Shown: positions 23,906 to 36,442 of the stretch, piece by piece
How the letters are laid out: each line of letters begins with the position of its first letter
Numbering within the stretch: the first letter of the stretch is position 1
Source: Ceratothoa steindachneri
Lineage: Eukaryota > Arthropoda > Malacostraca > Isopoda > Cymothoidae
Direction of reading: 5' to 3'
Length of the DNA: 64,000 nt
NCBI GenBank assembly: GCA_963969495.1
Contig: OZ018327.1
Span: forward strand, 176,599,522 to 176,663,521
Notes under the pieces: generated by a model
What the model was told of the DNA's origin: nothing
The model's input: the letters and a program-made list of their open reading frames with translations, nothing else
Database searches by the model: none
Program-made: the position numbers and the translations under genes

Positions 23906-24472
23906 ATGCAGGCGGCGGCTAATACGAGGCGAGAATTCCAAGAACAACAACAATACAATCTCCCAACTATACGTCTTTCCTATTTCAACTCTTGCAAAGA
24001 ACTAATGTGTGAATTACGAAATCTCCTGTTAAATAAGGGAGCTCGTTTTCATCCCAATAAGATTAATTTGATCAGAATAATTATTTCCGGACGATTTACA
24101 ACAATGTCGCTAAAAAATCCAACAACTCCCTCTCCCCCGCAGTCATCAGGATTTTTATTTTATAATCTTAAAAATCTTAAGATCTTAATCAGAAATATCT
24201 TAGAAGAACTCCAAAAAGAAGACTGGATAAAAAATGATAAATTTAACATCAAATTAAATATTTATCTATTGAATTCTTTAATTTTTGAGATTCATTTGGA
24301 TGACAATTTGAATATAAAAATTTCAAATTATGGAATAAATTTAAACTATTTTTTGGATAGTTTAGAAAATCTTAATAGAAGGATTCATATTATAAATATT
24401 AATATAAGCACCGAAAAAGATCCAATATACGATATAAATACACAAAAATTTGATCAACATTATAATAATTAA
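23906..24472 (+). CDS. Unknown protein, 188 aa
   Basis: Open frame from an ATG at 23906, one base away from the ATG (at 23904 on the other strand) of the divergent helicase. Both starts cannot have normal leaders unless transcripts overlap. The true start could be a later Met (around residue 34), or the helicase may start elsewhere. The protein is Asn/Ile/Leu-rich, with two amphipathic helical stretches and no recognised domain, signal peptide or membrane span. It ends just before a TA-rich stretch (about 24483-24502) that precedes the next gene. Confidence 0.5.
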   Translation: MQAAANTRREFQEQQQYNLPTIRLSYFNSCKELMCELRNLLLNKGARFHPNKINLIRIIISGRFTTMSLKNPTTPSPPQSSGFLFYNLKNLKILIRNILEELQKEDWIKNDKFNIKLNIYLLNSLIFEIHLDDNLNIKISNYGINLNYFLDSLENLNRRIHIININISTEKDPIYDINTQKFDQHYNN

Positions 24473-24614
24473 TTGTTTTTCCATATATATATATATATAT
24501 ATCATCCTTTGGCGTTTTTTTTCTCTTTCTCCCTTTGTTTTTCAACTAAAAAGGATATTTTTTTTAACAGAGGGGAGGGGGGGAGAGAGAAGGCAAAAAA
24601 AAAATAAAAGAAGA

Positions 24615-27600
24615 ATGAATTCAATGACTATTACTACCGATCAAGCAACACCAGAACATTTTAAAATTAATGATTTTCCTCAACATATTTGTAATACGGT
24701 TACAGATCAGGAATTTTTGAATGTGGGAATAGATCCGGAAATATATAATTTACAACCGAAGTTTTTATTTCTTCGCACCGATATTTCTAGAATTCAAGCA
24801 TCCGCCGTACTTTTAATCCTGAAACAATTCGTAAAAGACAGAAATAATAAAAATTGTAAAGGAGGATTTATTTGTGGCGATGGTATGGGTTTAGGAAAAA
24901 CTAGGATAGCATCGTCTTTTTTATACAATTTTCTTATATTAAACCAAAATAAAATTTCCAATAATAATAATAATGTGAAAAGAATCCCTAATATTTTGTG
25001 GGTTACTCAAAACAGAGATTTATATTGTGGAATAATAAAAGAATTAAAATTGACTAATGAATCTTTATACAAAACTTTAAAAATAATTGATATTCACCAA
25101 TTTATTAGAAGAGAGGATGAAAAAAGCCAATCTAGAAACGAAAACAACGCAGAGAATAAAAAATTGGACGATTTCGAGTACGAATTTAGGGGTGAGGAAG
25201 AAAACGATTCCATCATCGATATAAAAAATCAAGAATCTCGCAACAACGTTACTGCGAATATTATATTAGCAACATACAATATTATCAAAAGAAAATTATA
25301 CGAATTGTTAGAGAACAAAGATGTTTTTGACGTTATAATTTATGACGAATTTCACATCATAAAAAAATATTTCTAAGGAATTTCAAAAGTTTATCAGAAA
25401 TCCCGGTGAATTAAAAAAATGTCCAACGAATCAACTCGGAAAATATATAAATAGAATCGCCGATTCTGTTAATTATTTTACGCATTTTAATAAAGCTCAT
25501 TCTTTTATTCTTCTCATGAGCGCAACGCCTTTCACTTCAATTTCTGATTTGAATTCAGTCGACTTTTTGTTAGAAAATATATCCTAGAAACGAAAATGAG
25601 GTCAAGGAGAAGAGTGAGGGAGAAGAATTTCAAATTTCAATTAATAATACCGATGATGAAAAGGAGTCTGGAAGTAATAATACTCCTCCCACTTTTCTTA
25701 ATAATTTGAAAAATATGTTAAAAAGTAAACCTTGGTATTATATGAAAAATAATATTGTCACGAGTTTAATGATGGAATATATTATTAAATTAATGTACAA
25801 TAAAGGTATTTACATAAATAGAATAATGAGCATGGAAGGAGTAAAATGTAGTTATATGAAATGTAAACTTAATCCGATTTATCAAAAATGTTTTCTTTTG
25901 AGTACGCAATATATCGATTATATATATAATTTTAAAATTAACGATAATAATCGAAATAAATACGAAATTATCAAATTAAAAAGAAATAGTCTCTCACAGT
26001 TTTTAACACCGTCATTTTCCAATTCTGAAACTTTCCAACGCGATTATAATAATATATGGAGACATTTCAATTCTTGCATGGTTTTATTTTATAAAAACCT
26101 CCTTTTTAATATGAAAGGACAAATCTGTTCGAATAAATGTTTCGATATTCTGATTAAATCTCCTAATCGATACAAATTTATATTTTCGACAGAAATTACC
26201 GCTGAGAGTTGTATGGACAAAAATATTGAGAGGTTAAAGTCAACGAGTTTAAAGAAAAGTAATTCTGACGACGACGACGACGACAACGACGACGAAGATG
26301 CATATATTTCTCCTTGGCTTTCCTCACCGGGCGGCGCGAAAGTACATGAAGATGAGATTACCACTAAAAAATCGGTAGTAATGTGCAACGAATGCCTAAA
26401 CCTATTTTCGGAAAATAAAAACAACTCTTGTCAAATTGACCATCATCCTTTGATATTTTCGAACGCCCCCGTTTCTCAACTATTAAGACTTTACAAATTT
26501 AAAAGTAATATGGAATTTTTACAACAATTACAAAGTTACGCGAAGAAAGGAATTAATGATAATAAAGAAGAAATTGAATTTAAAATACCGAAACCGCCCC
26601 CGCTATATTTATTAAGATGGTTACCGATTTCGTTTATCGATAATATTAAAAACAAGCTAGGGAATGATAAATCATTAGAAATAACGAATAGATCATTAAT
26701 GGCGATGGAGGATACTAAAAATAAAGGATGTTATTATTTATGTAAAAACACTACGAAATTTTATAAAGAAAATGTAATTATCGACGCTTTTAACAATAAT
26801 CCTTTAATCAATAGTGTGACCGTAAGTAATAAAGGTAGTACTGGAATAAATTTACACGATAGCGTCGAAAATAAATCTTACGGGCAAAGGTTACATTTCT
26901 TTTGCGATTTTCCATATAGCCCCACAAAAGTTTTTTAACATATGGGACGAAGTCATAGAACTAATCAAAAATCAAAACCTTTCTACATTATCGTTACTCT
27001 AGATTCCTTTTTTATCGAAGAACGTTTTACTTCAATATTAAAATATAGATTGAGGGATGAAAAAGCCGGTATGTTTGCAAATCGTTATAGCAACGCCATT
27101 GTGGATATATTCGAATCTAAAAACGAAGACGAAAATGAAGAACAAACAATCAATTGTGATAATAATAATAATCAACAAATTGATTCCATGAATAAACCAA
27201 ATATTTTACGGTGCATATGCACATCGATATTTCTTTTCAGCGGGGGTATAAAATTATCATTTCACCACGATTTTCACAGAGATAATATATTAATTTCCAA
27301 AAGATTTCTCATTACCTGTTTGTCATTAATAAAATACATACGGAAAAATCGACCGGATATCTTTTCGATATTTCTTCAAGAACCTTTTACTAATAATCCA
27401 CTTTTATCGAATATCTATACAAAATATAGTTACGAGTTAATAGAATTTCTCATTAAAACTCTCAAACCAATATATATACTCGAATATTGAATAAAGTAAA
27501 TATATATCCCCCTAAATTCCAACGATGTTTCTTTCTCGTAGAAAGAGCTTTATTGCAATGGTTAACTACAAATTTAAATATTAAGAAAAAATTCTTTTTA

Positions 27601-28000
27601 GCGAAAAATATTACTATACATAGTTGGTGAAATTGATTCTATCGAAGAATATTCCGTAACTTGTGAAAATGATTGAAATCACCAAGGAAAATATAAAATC
27701 CGTATTACTGTTTTAAATAATTTTTTTATTGACACTTACAAAAAATCCAAAATAATATTGAATGAACGAAATTCTTTGTTATTACCAAAATTTAGCGATA
27801 TTTTCCAAAATTTGTTCGATTTTAATTTTTCCAAAAAGTCCATAAACGTTAAAGTAAAAAGTAACTTTAACGAATGTATAATTATTCGATTAATCGAAAA
27901 CGGTAATAAAAAATTACTTCGGGATGATGGTACAAATCAAAATAAATGCAATCTAAACAAAAATTATGCTTTATTTTTTTGGAATATTTTATCACAATAA
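24615..28000 (+). pseudogene. Strawberry-notch-like SF2 helicase, broken
   Basis: About 1,120 codons in pieces. 24615-25376 contains the ATP-binding motif GDGMGLGKTR and ends just after the DEFH (motif II) box, where an A7 run (25361-25367) shifts the frame. The next frame carries MSATPF (motif III) and shifts again near 25585-25592 in an AT-rich run. 25706-26938 carries GSTGINLHD (motif V) and ends in TAA. The frame then continues with GRSHRTNQ (motif VI), to 27490. After a further shift and a TGA at 27674-27676 it ends at 28000. The motif II box, the STGI motif and especially GRSHR-NQ followed by a P-Y-I segment match the Strawberry-notch (SBNO) helicase group rather than DEAD-box or SWI/SNF enzymes. 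Asp-rich and Asn-rich inserts lie between motifs. The role would be DNA- or chromatin-associated ATPase; nothing here defines the substrate. The start ATG at 24615 follows an A-rich leader. Confidence 0.75.
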
Positions 28001-28069
28001 AATTATTTTTTTTATTATTAGTTTTTTTTTTTATTTATCCTTCGAATTTCAAATTACAAAAAAAAATGA

Positions 28070-28846
28070 TTAATATCTTCTCGGATAATCATAATGCGGA
28101 TAACGAAGAATAGAAGCGGCGAACTTATCCACGCGATCATCTTTCATCGGCATTATTTCCATATATTCATTATTATCATCATCATCATGTATTTTGCTCT
28201 CTTGACTTTCTTCTTCTTCTTCTTCTTTTATTGTATTCATAGTATATTTATGCGAGAATGGCAACATTGTTTCCAGCTGTGTTTGATTCTCGTATTCGTG
28301 AGTAGGAAAAGTAGTGTGAAATATTAGTTGGTTACTATCGTTTTCATTTTTAATAGGTGTCGTTTTATTGTCATTGATATTAATTCTAGGACGGCGGCGT
28401 TTTCTTCTATAAAAATAGATGTAAAATCCACAATAACTTAAGATTATTGTACCGAACAAAATTAGCACAATAATAATAATAATGATTAGAGTATAATTCT
28501 TATCGATATCGATAATTTTAATTTCATTTTTTATTAGTAATTCGTTTTCTAATTTCGTTTTTGTTTTTCGACACGATACCGACGTTAAATCTTCAATAAC
28601 CGTATCGTTGTATTTAGCTGAAATTTTATCATTAACTAAGAACATGTTTAACGATTTCAAATCTTTTATATCATTGTTATAGAGAGAGAATAAATACAAT
28701 TCAATTTCATTTTTTATAACGTAAAATTTAAAACTAATATATAATGTACACCTGAAAGGGTTAGAAATTATTATTCCGCCCGGATTTTGAAATGTAAATA
28801 AAGTTTCGTTTTTTTTTCCTCCTTTATATATTAGTTCGACCACAAG

Positions 28847-28878
<32 letters not shown>

Positions 28879-29536
28879 GCTTAAATTTATAAATTCGAAA
28901 TGGCGGGAATGGACTATCAATTGGAATTTCCTTACTTTTAATTATTGGTTCTGAATCAAAGTTAAAGTTATTTTTACTTGATTCATCAATAAAAAAATTA
29001 TTATTATACATAATTTGATTTTGAAAAGCTTGGCAACATTTAGTTTCAATTAGTAGAGATGTTATATTTGCTGCAGCGCTTGAAGTAGACGTATAGAATA
29101 TATAATTTGTAAAGTTGTCCTTAAAAAATTCCATATCTTTCCTTTCGAACGATAAACTCGTATAATATACATCTAATCTATATTGGGATCCCTTTCTCGT
29201 AATGATAATGGAATTAATTTCATAGACGAACGGAATATCGATATTCAAAAGTACTTGATTATAATTTGAAAATATTGCCTTTTTTATTTTAACTCCAGTG
29301 TTTTTCCCACATCCGCCACAATTATTCATAAATATTATATTCGATTTTTTGTCAACGATGGTAGCCGACGATGTATCACTCTTATGCTCATAATATTCAT
29401 AATCATGATCATCATTATCATCATCATAAAATTCTAATGACGAAAAGGGAATATAAACTAACACTACTAAGAAAGAAAGTTTAAAAAATAAGGGTTTCAT
29501 TTTTTTTAGACGGGGGTACGATGGAATAAATTTCAT
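28070..29536 (-). CDS. Type I membrane glycoprotein, unknown
   Basis: 488 aa, intact. From the internal Met at residue 13 (29500) a classic signal peptide is visible (basic start, then a hydrophobic run). An acidic Asp/Tyr-rich stretch follows, then an ectodomain of about 320 residues with several Cys (including CGGCG near residue 75) and several N-glycosylation sequons. Around residues 350-375 is an Ile-rich membrane span, followed by a stop-transfer YRRKRRRPR and a cytoplasmic tail of about 110 residues with Glu and Asp runs. The tail contains tyrosine-based sequences such as YENQ and YMEI, the latter of the Yxx-phi sorting form. This suggests a virion envelope or host-membrane protein. I do not recognise the family. 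It lies between two plus-strand replication genes. Confidence 0.65.
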
Positions 29537-29584
29537 GATGAGAGATATAATAAGAAATATATTTATTTATCTAGATCCTTAGAA

Positions 29585-29620
29585 TATAAAAACTTGCGTC
29601 GATTACTCATTTGAATCATT
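29585..29620 (+). promoter_or_regulatory. TATA + initiator core promoter of the DNA polymerase
   Basis: TATAAAAA at 29585-29592 is followed by a TCATT with its A at 29618, 33 bases from the first T. The likely leader before the ATG at 29671 is about 53 bases. Confidence 0.55.
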
Positions 29621-29670
29621 TTCTATCTCGTTGTGCAACTGATAAGAAGTGTAAGAAGAATATACGCATA

Positions 29671-32600
29671 ATGACTTTCAAAGACACATATAAATATTAC
29701 GGTTTCGTTAAAAGTGAAGAATTCATGATGGAAAAAGATTCAATTTCAATATTAGTGTATTTAGATTGTGAAAAGAAACCTTTTAAAGTACCAAAATCAA
29801 ATTTGAAGAGATTGGGATTCTTTGTTCGTGGAGGCGATGTCATTTTAAGGAAAAAACGAACAAATGGAAAACGTAACGTGAATTCTATATTGCCACCTCT
29901 CACACGCAATGAAATCGTATACCATAATAAAAAAGATAAAATTATTAATAGATCGTATACATTTCAAAAGAAAAATGCTTCATTTATTATGGGAAACGTG
30001 TCTAGAAAATTTACAAATATTAATTGTTATTATGGAAACGCTGGAAATTTCAATATGGGATGCAAGTTAGTTATCGCGAATGAACTCGAAGATAAATCCG
30101 TCAACTTTCAGAAATGTATTTTACAAAATAAATTAGGAGAAGATGTTTTCAATATGTTTAATAGCCAAAAAACCGGCTTATTGATTAATACAAATTTTGA
30201 TTTCATTATGCTTCTCTATTATTATATGATAAATTTGAATAATGATTGGAAAAAATTGAACGAAAGTTTATCGTGCAATATACTAAACTTTAATTGGTTT
30301 CTTTTCTTCATTGATTATTATGAAATATTACCGAAAGACGACAATCATCCAGATTTTAAACGTCTAGCGAGTGACCCGGAAAGTTTTTCACTCGAGCGAT
30401 ACCTATTTTTATCGACAAATTTTAGATGAAATACAACAACCGAAGAAGGGGAGAAAAATGAAGGATATTGTCGATTCGGTCATTTTATCGAATCTCATCG
30501 AATCGGTAATTCGTTTTGTGGAGCCTGTTTTTTCGAAGCAATCAACGGAAAATTTAAAATTATTAATTTTCAAAAAAATAGTAAATTAGACCTAATTTTA
30601 AAACAGATGAATTGTGTTGATTTTGATGGAAAGAGAGAAATTTCGTCGGGGTTTCAACTTTTAAATGAAATTAAGAAAAATTTACACGAATTAACGAAAG
30701 ATTTTGGTAAAAACGAACAAGAAAAGTTAAGAAGTTCTATTTTGAAGACATCCAACTCGAATTTACACATGTATTTAACAACCTTTTAATAAGTCTTATC
30801 ACTCAGTTACCGGATTATCTTTCGATATTTAGTTTTCTCAATCCATTCGGAAAAATGTTGATGTTGGATGCATTAAATTGCGTAATAGTAGAAAAGCCGA
30901 GAGCAAAAAATACAAAAGTTTATAAAGGAGTCAAAGATTTATGGACATTTACTACGAATGAAATCAAATTGAAAAGAGCTTTTCAAATTTACGATTGGGA
31001 ATTAAATGTTGGAAAAAAACAACCGTTTAATCCGAATAACGCGCAATATAATTTACTTTTTGAAGAAAACGATGGTAATAATAATAATAATAATTTTCAA
31101 TTAAGAGGGAAAATCTTTATGAAAAATATATTCAACCCTTTCAAATATTTTAAAGACGCGTACACTTTAAAAGAAAGATACAATAATAAACTCATTCAAT
31201 ATTCTGCGGATAAGATTATCACCGAAGAAAGAATTACGGAAAAGAGAATAAATTTTGATATTGTCGATTATTTTCCAAAGGAAAACTTTAATTCGGGAGC
31301 CATCAATAACGATAAAATTATTAACACCATATTGGATTTAGATAATTCTTCGGTTGTGACCGGCGCTCAAGTGTTTGAAGTTACTCTCCCTCGAACGGAT
31401 AAGAAAGTTTTATGCTTTGTAACCGACGAGGATGAATCAGATATATTAAGTAACGTTTCTAAATTAGAAATTACTTTTCTAGATACTGAAACTTCGGGAT
31501 TAAGCGCGTTAAATAAAGAGATTTACAGTTTGGCGTTATGTTTTCGAAAAGTATCGGCCGAATTTATAGAATGCGTTCATTTATTTGCCGTAAAGAGAAA
31601 TTTTGAAAATTTTGAAGACAATATCAAAGCAAAATTTATAGAATTACGAGAAAATAATCGCCAATTATATGAAAAAATCACGAATGACAATATGAAAAAT
31701 CGATATTTTTTCGATTCTGAAAAATGTATGCTGCAAGCTATCGATAATTATTTATACCATCACCAAAGCTCCTATTTAATGGGATTTAATTTATCTTTGG
31801 ATATATCGTTTCTCGTAATAAGAATGATGATCAACGATATACCGTCTAGAGTTTTCAATTTTGATAAAATGGATTATAAACAAAAGATGATGGTGGTCGA
31901 TGCTTACCAAGCTGAAAAGGATATTCAAACGTATAAAAATGACGAAATTAATCCGCTATTGAAATTATATCGTTCTTTTTTAGATGCTAGATTTACTCTA
32001 GTCGACGCGCAGATAATGTGTTTGTTTAAATGTCCGAATCTTTCTTCGTATTCCCTCAACAATTGTTGCGAAAAGATTTGCGGTTCTAACGGAAATCAAG
32101 CGGAACAGAAAATATCGATAGAGGTACAAGATTTGATTAATTATTTTCATTTACCCGATAATGGAAAAGCCGAATATATACACGTTTATTGCATTCACGA
32201 CGCTACATTAGTGAGTGTATTGGGAAGTATCGTCATTATCTAATTACACCGGCAAAACTTTCGATGCGATTTATAATTGGTTATCTACCAAAAGTAAGAT
32301 ATTTAATTCTTGCTTCATAAAATCAGCGTTAAATAAAAATAGTTGTTCGTTGATCAGCGTAAGCGGGTTTCTGGATAAACATAATACCGAACATTGTTCT
32401 ACTCAAGGCGGAATGGTCGTTACACCGGTAAAAATGGCTTCGTTTAAACACGGTATCATAACTTTGGATTTCGCTTCACTTTATCCATCGATTATGATTA
32501 CGAATAATATATGTTTTTCAACTTTTATTACACACGGACAAGTTATAAGAAGCATAGAAGCATATACGAATAATGTTGACGATGAAATGACTATGATGTT

Positions 32601-35553
32601 GAAAAACAAGAAGAAGAATAATGTTAATGAAACAGAGCGAGAAAGAATCTTTGAATTATATTCTAAATTCTGTTTGAAATTGCAATAAAAATGTATACCG
32701 TATGATATAATCGTGGAAAATTGGGATTATAAAAACGGAAATGATTATTTAGGAGTCGATTATTTTCCGTTTTTTAAAACATCTCCAAAATTAATAGAGA
32801 AAGCTTATTTAACGGAAAAATATCAAATTCAACCTTTAGGATTAACTTATATGTTTACATATATATATGAAATTTGTAAAAACGATCCCGCGGTTTGTAA
32901 AGAAATATTTTACCCGTTCCAAACTCTCCAAGATGGTTGGAATCATCTAAAGAACAAGATTCTAAAAGCTGCTACTACTAATACTAATAATAATACCGCC
33001 CCTACAAATTTATTACTACCTGAATTTACTGCCGCGGGAGAAATTTATAAAAAATTGTCAACCGACGACGATGATAGTAAAGTTCACGAAGCATTATTTA
33101 TAATTTACGAGAGAGCATCGTTCGTGGACGCCTATCAAAAGTTGGTGGACGAAATATCGGCGAGATTTTGGAATGTAGGAGGATATTGCCGCTTTTCGAT
33201 TTATCGGGATAGCGAAATTCGAGGAGCGTGGCCGGAATTAGAATTACGTTTAGGAGAAGAGAGAAAGTTGCTGAAAAAGAAAATGAAAGATAAATCTTTA
33301 GCGCCTCACATTAAAGAATTGGCTAATATTAATCAAATTATTTCCAAACTCATGATGAACTCATCTTACGGTATAATGGCGGCGGGTTTTTGTAAAAATA
33401 CCGTTAACAGACTGCTTTCTAATATGATAACGGGAGTCGGAAGAAGAACGACCGCCAATATTAAATTAGCCACGGATAAATTTCTCGATGATGTTGTAAA
33501 TTTATACGGGGATACCGATAGTATTTTCTTGTCGGTAAATAACGAAAATCATAGGCGGCGAATTAATGTAAAGGAAAATTTTGTAGATATCGATTTAAAA
33601 CTCGAACAAGATACGTGTAAATATTTGGAAAATAATATTAACAGATATTTAAAAGGTGTAAAAAACGATGAAAAATACATAATTGGAAGAAATACAATGA
33701 AACTAGTTCCGGAACGTTTAGTAGTTTTCGGTTTTTTATTTATGAAAAAAAATTACGTTCTTTGTCATTTTAAAGAAAGTAAAAACTTCGCTGAATTGAA
33801 CGATATGATTTATCGAGCGAATAGTGAGGAGAAACCACCGATGGAAATATTTAATCAACGATATAAGCACGTGACTATTTTTGAAGCTAGACCGCGATGC
33901 TGGATTGATGAAAATGATGATGATGGAGGAATAATACGACGACCGCCGCTATTGCCGTTCCGTTACGTTGTACGATTTAAATTATCGTGTATTTTTAATA
34001 TGTTTTTCAATAAGGTGATACAAAATTCTGGGAAATACTTTAATTACGCTTCTTATTTAGATCTGGACGAAAATAGGTTTTTCGATAACGAGGAAAACTT
34101 GAAGGAAGCGATTAATGAATATAATAGTTTATTTCAAATTTATTTAAAAGGATTATTCGTGAAAGGAGATAAGAATTCGATCGAAATGGTGATTCATTTC
34201 ATTTGCCAAATTTATATGCTCTGCGAAGGTGAAATTAAGATATTTAAGTTGATCGAATTTCTAATATTTAAATTTCTATCGTTCAATATTCCGTTTTCCG
34301 AAATGTCAATTTATAAAAAATGTCACAAAATGGTATCGAACAATAATTATTGTAAAGTGATAGAAACTTATAACGATAGAACGCCGGCAAAATATAAGCT
34401 TTTCAACGATATCGTGCCTTCCATTAAAACGAAATACGCCAACATGTTAGCGGTTGATAGATTATTTTTAAATAATGATAACAATAACCGATTATGGTTT
34501 AATCGTTCGTATCAAGAGAGAAAATCTTGGGACGAAGAAACGGGAATGGGAACGCTATCCGGGAAAAATATATTGAATAAATCTTCGATAATCAATATTT
34601 TTATCTTAATTCAAGACGCGATCGAAGCTTTTAAGAAAAGTTGGGAAAAAGTTTTGATGGACAAAATTTGTTTAGTATATGAGAAAAATGATTTAAACGG
34701 ATACTGTTTCACGAGTAATAATAATAATAAAAACTCTTCCTCGATAGTAATTCAAAAATTAACCGGTAAAGATAAAAATGAAATAGTGACCCTTTTAGGG
34801 GGTTGCCACGATGAGATTGCTAGCGAAATTTTAACCGCGCTTAATGTTTACTGCTATTTTTATCATTTAAATAATTTTATTCAACCTAATTCAGTTTTTA
34901 TGTATTGCAAGACTATTGATTGTAACGCTGTACATTACGAAAATGTGAAAAATAGCCAAGGAAGGATTGTGAAGAAAAGGTTCAATTGTAAAAATAAAAA
35001 GGTGCGCGACGCAATGAAGAATTTAACCGAGGGTGAATTGAATTCCGTTTTAAATATCAAAGATGCATTACAAACTTACAAGTTATCCTTGGAAGATATT
35101 TTCGAAAATACTACGCAAAATATTAAAAAACACATAAAAAAATGCAATATTTATATGGGAAATACGAAAGAAGAAAAAATAAACACTCTATTTATGATTT
35201 GTTGGGGTAATATTAATTGTCGGGAAGCCTGCGAATTGATTTTCGATATCCATATGTATATGATTTTGTTGTACGGTCAGGTTTTCATGTTTAAAGAGAG
35301 TATCCATTGGATCGATCGAAAACTAAGAAATGTTTCTAAAGAAATTTTCGATTACGCGAACAAATCCTTTGACAATTTTCCTTTCAACGAAGAAGGAAAC
35401 TTTGTATATACGAATAAAAACGAGTCCACAAATAAAAATTCATTTACAGATTTAACCGATACAATTATGTACAATAATGATAATTTCGAGGACGATGATG
35501 ATATAGAACAACACGAAATGATAAATAATCATATAAAAGAGGGTTTTTTATAG
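29671..35553 (+). pseudogene. dnapol: Large family B DNA polymerase, interrupted
   Basis: About 1,960 codons in six open pieces: 29671-30429, 30371-30589, 30607-30789, 30855-32243, 32215-32688 and 32713-35553. Motifs seen in order: Exo I with DTETSG (31482-31499), Exo II in GFNLSLD, Exo III in YCIHDA, polymerase motif A DFASLYPSI (from 32467), motif B NSSYG and motif C YGDTDS (33505-33522). Both 3'-5' exonuclease and polymerase active sites are therefore encoded. Breaks: shifts near 30406-30410 (T5), 30572-30578 (A7), about 30785 and 32215-32243, and an in-frame TAA at 32686-32688 after motif A. About 300 codons precede the exonuclease block and roughly 650 follow motif C, far more than the ~1,000 aa of baculovirus enzymes. 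White spot syndrome virus has a similarly oversized polymerase (about 2,350 aa), the main reason for the nimavirus call. The start at 29671 is the first ATG after a TATA/initiator pair; an upstream TTG is unlikely. Confidence 0.9.
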
Positions 35554-35618
35554 GTTTTTATGTAAAGAAAATTATGACGGTTATCGCGCATATGATTTTG
35601 GATTAAAGTTGTTTTTTT

Positions 35619-36149
35619 TTAAATTAATACTTTAAACAATCCATTTTTAAAACGGTGATCTAACATTGAAGAATTGTTGTTGTTATTATTTGAGTCATTA
35701 AACATTGAAAATAGTAAATCAAAAAAATTAGAATTATTGAGAAAAATATCTTGAATATTATAATTTTTATCATTTATCAAAAACATAAAAAGGTTTTTTG
35801 TGGGGTTGTTATTAGGATAATATCTGTATTTTTTAATATTTTTGGCATATCTCTTTGCTCTATTAAACGATTTAGAAAAGAAATAAATAAAATTGAATAT
35901 CATTGAGTGCAACGCTTCATTTAACCTCGATAAGGGAAAATATATTAATTTTAAATTTTTATAATTAAGGTATTTTAAAATATAATTAAAAATTGATTCT
36001 TTATTCAAATAGTTGGAAAAAACATATAATGATAAAGTATCTTGTAAATTTGTCGTTAATATTATTCTTTCAATAAATGATTGTAAAATTAAAGTTTCTT
36101 CATTACTATCCTCTTCGACTAAAATCAAAGCAATTTTTTTAGGATACAT
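35619..36149 (-). CDS. Unknown protein, 176 aa
   Basis: Intact frame from the ATG at 36149, convergent with the DNA polymerase (66 bases apart). Rich in Asn, Phe, Leu and Tyr, with an Asn run near the C terminus. The middle (about residues 80-95) is hydrophobic but too polar for a clear membrane span. No motif recognised. Confidence 0.55.
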   Translation of the reverse strand: MYPKKIALILVEEDSNEETLILQSFIERIILTTNLQDTLSLYVFSNYLNKESIFNYILKYLNYKNLKLIYFPLSRLNEALHSMIFNFIYFFSKSFNRAKRYAKNIKKYRYYPNNNPTKNLFMFLINDKNYNIQDIFLNNSNFFDLLFSMFNDSNNNNNNSSMLDHRFKNGLFKVLI

Positions 36150-36442
36150 GTAATTAATTAATAAATTATTTTTTTTGGCATTTATTCTCTAGATCTTTAT
36201 TTATTATTAATATTTTATAATAATATTTTTTTCGCTAAAGGTTTTAATTCAAATAATTTTTCTAGTTTTTTTTTTTTAATTTATATATACTTAATACTAT
36301 AATGTCACAAATTATTATTATTAATAATAATAATCCAAAACATCGGTTAAATGACGATGAAAATAATTTTTCACTAAAAAAGAAGTGATAAGAAGAAGGT
36401 AGAGAAACGAAATGTGAAAAGAATTGTCCTACTTTTCTGATT
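36150..36442. other. Divergent AT-rich intergenic region
   Basis: Spacer between divergent genes with poly-T and ATT-rich stretches and a TATATATAC element near 36283. I see no gene and no well-spaced TATA/initiator pair. Confidence 0.45.
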
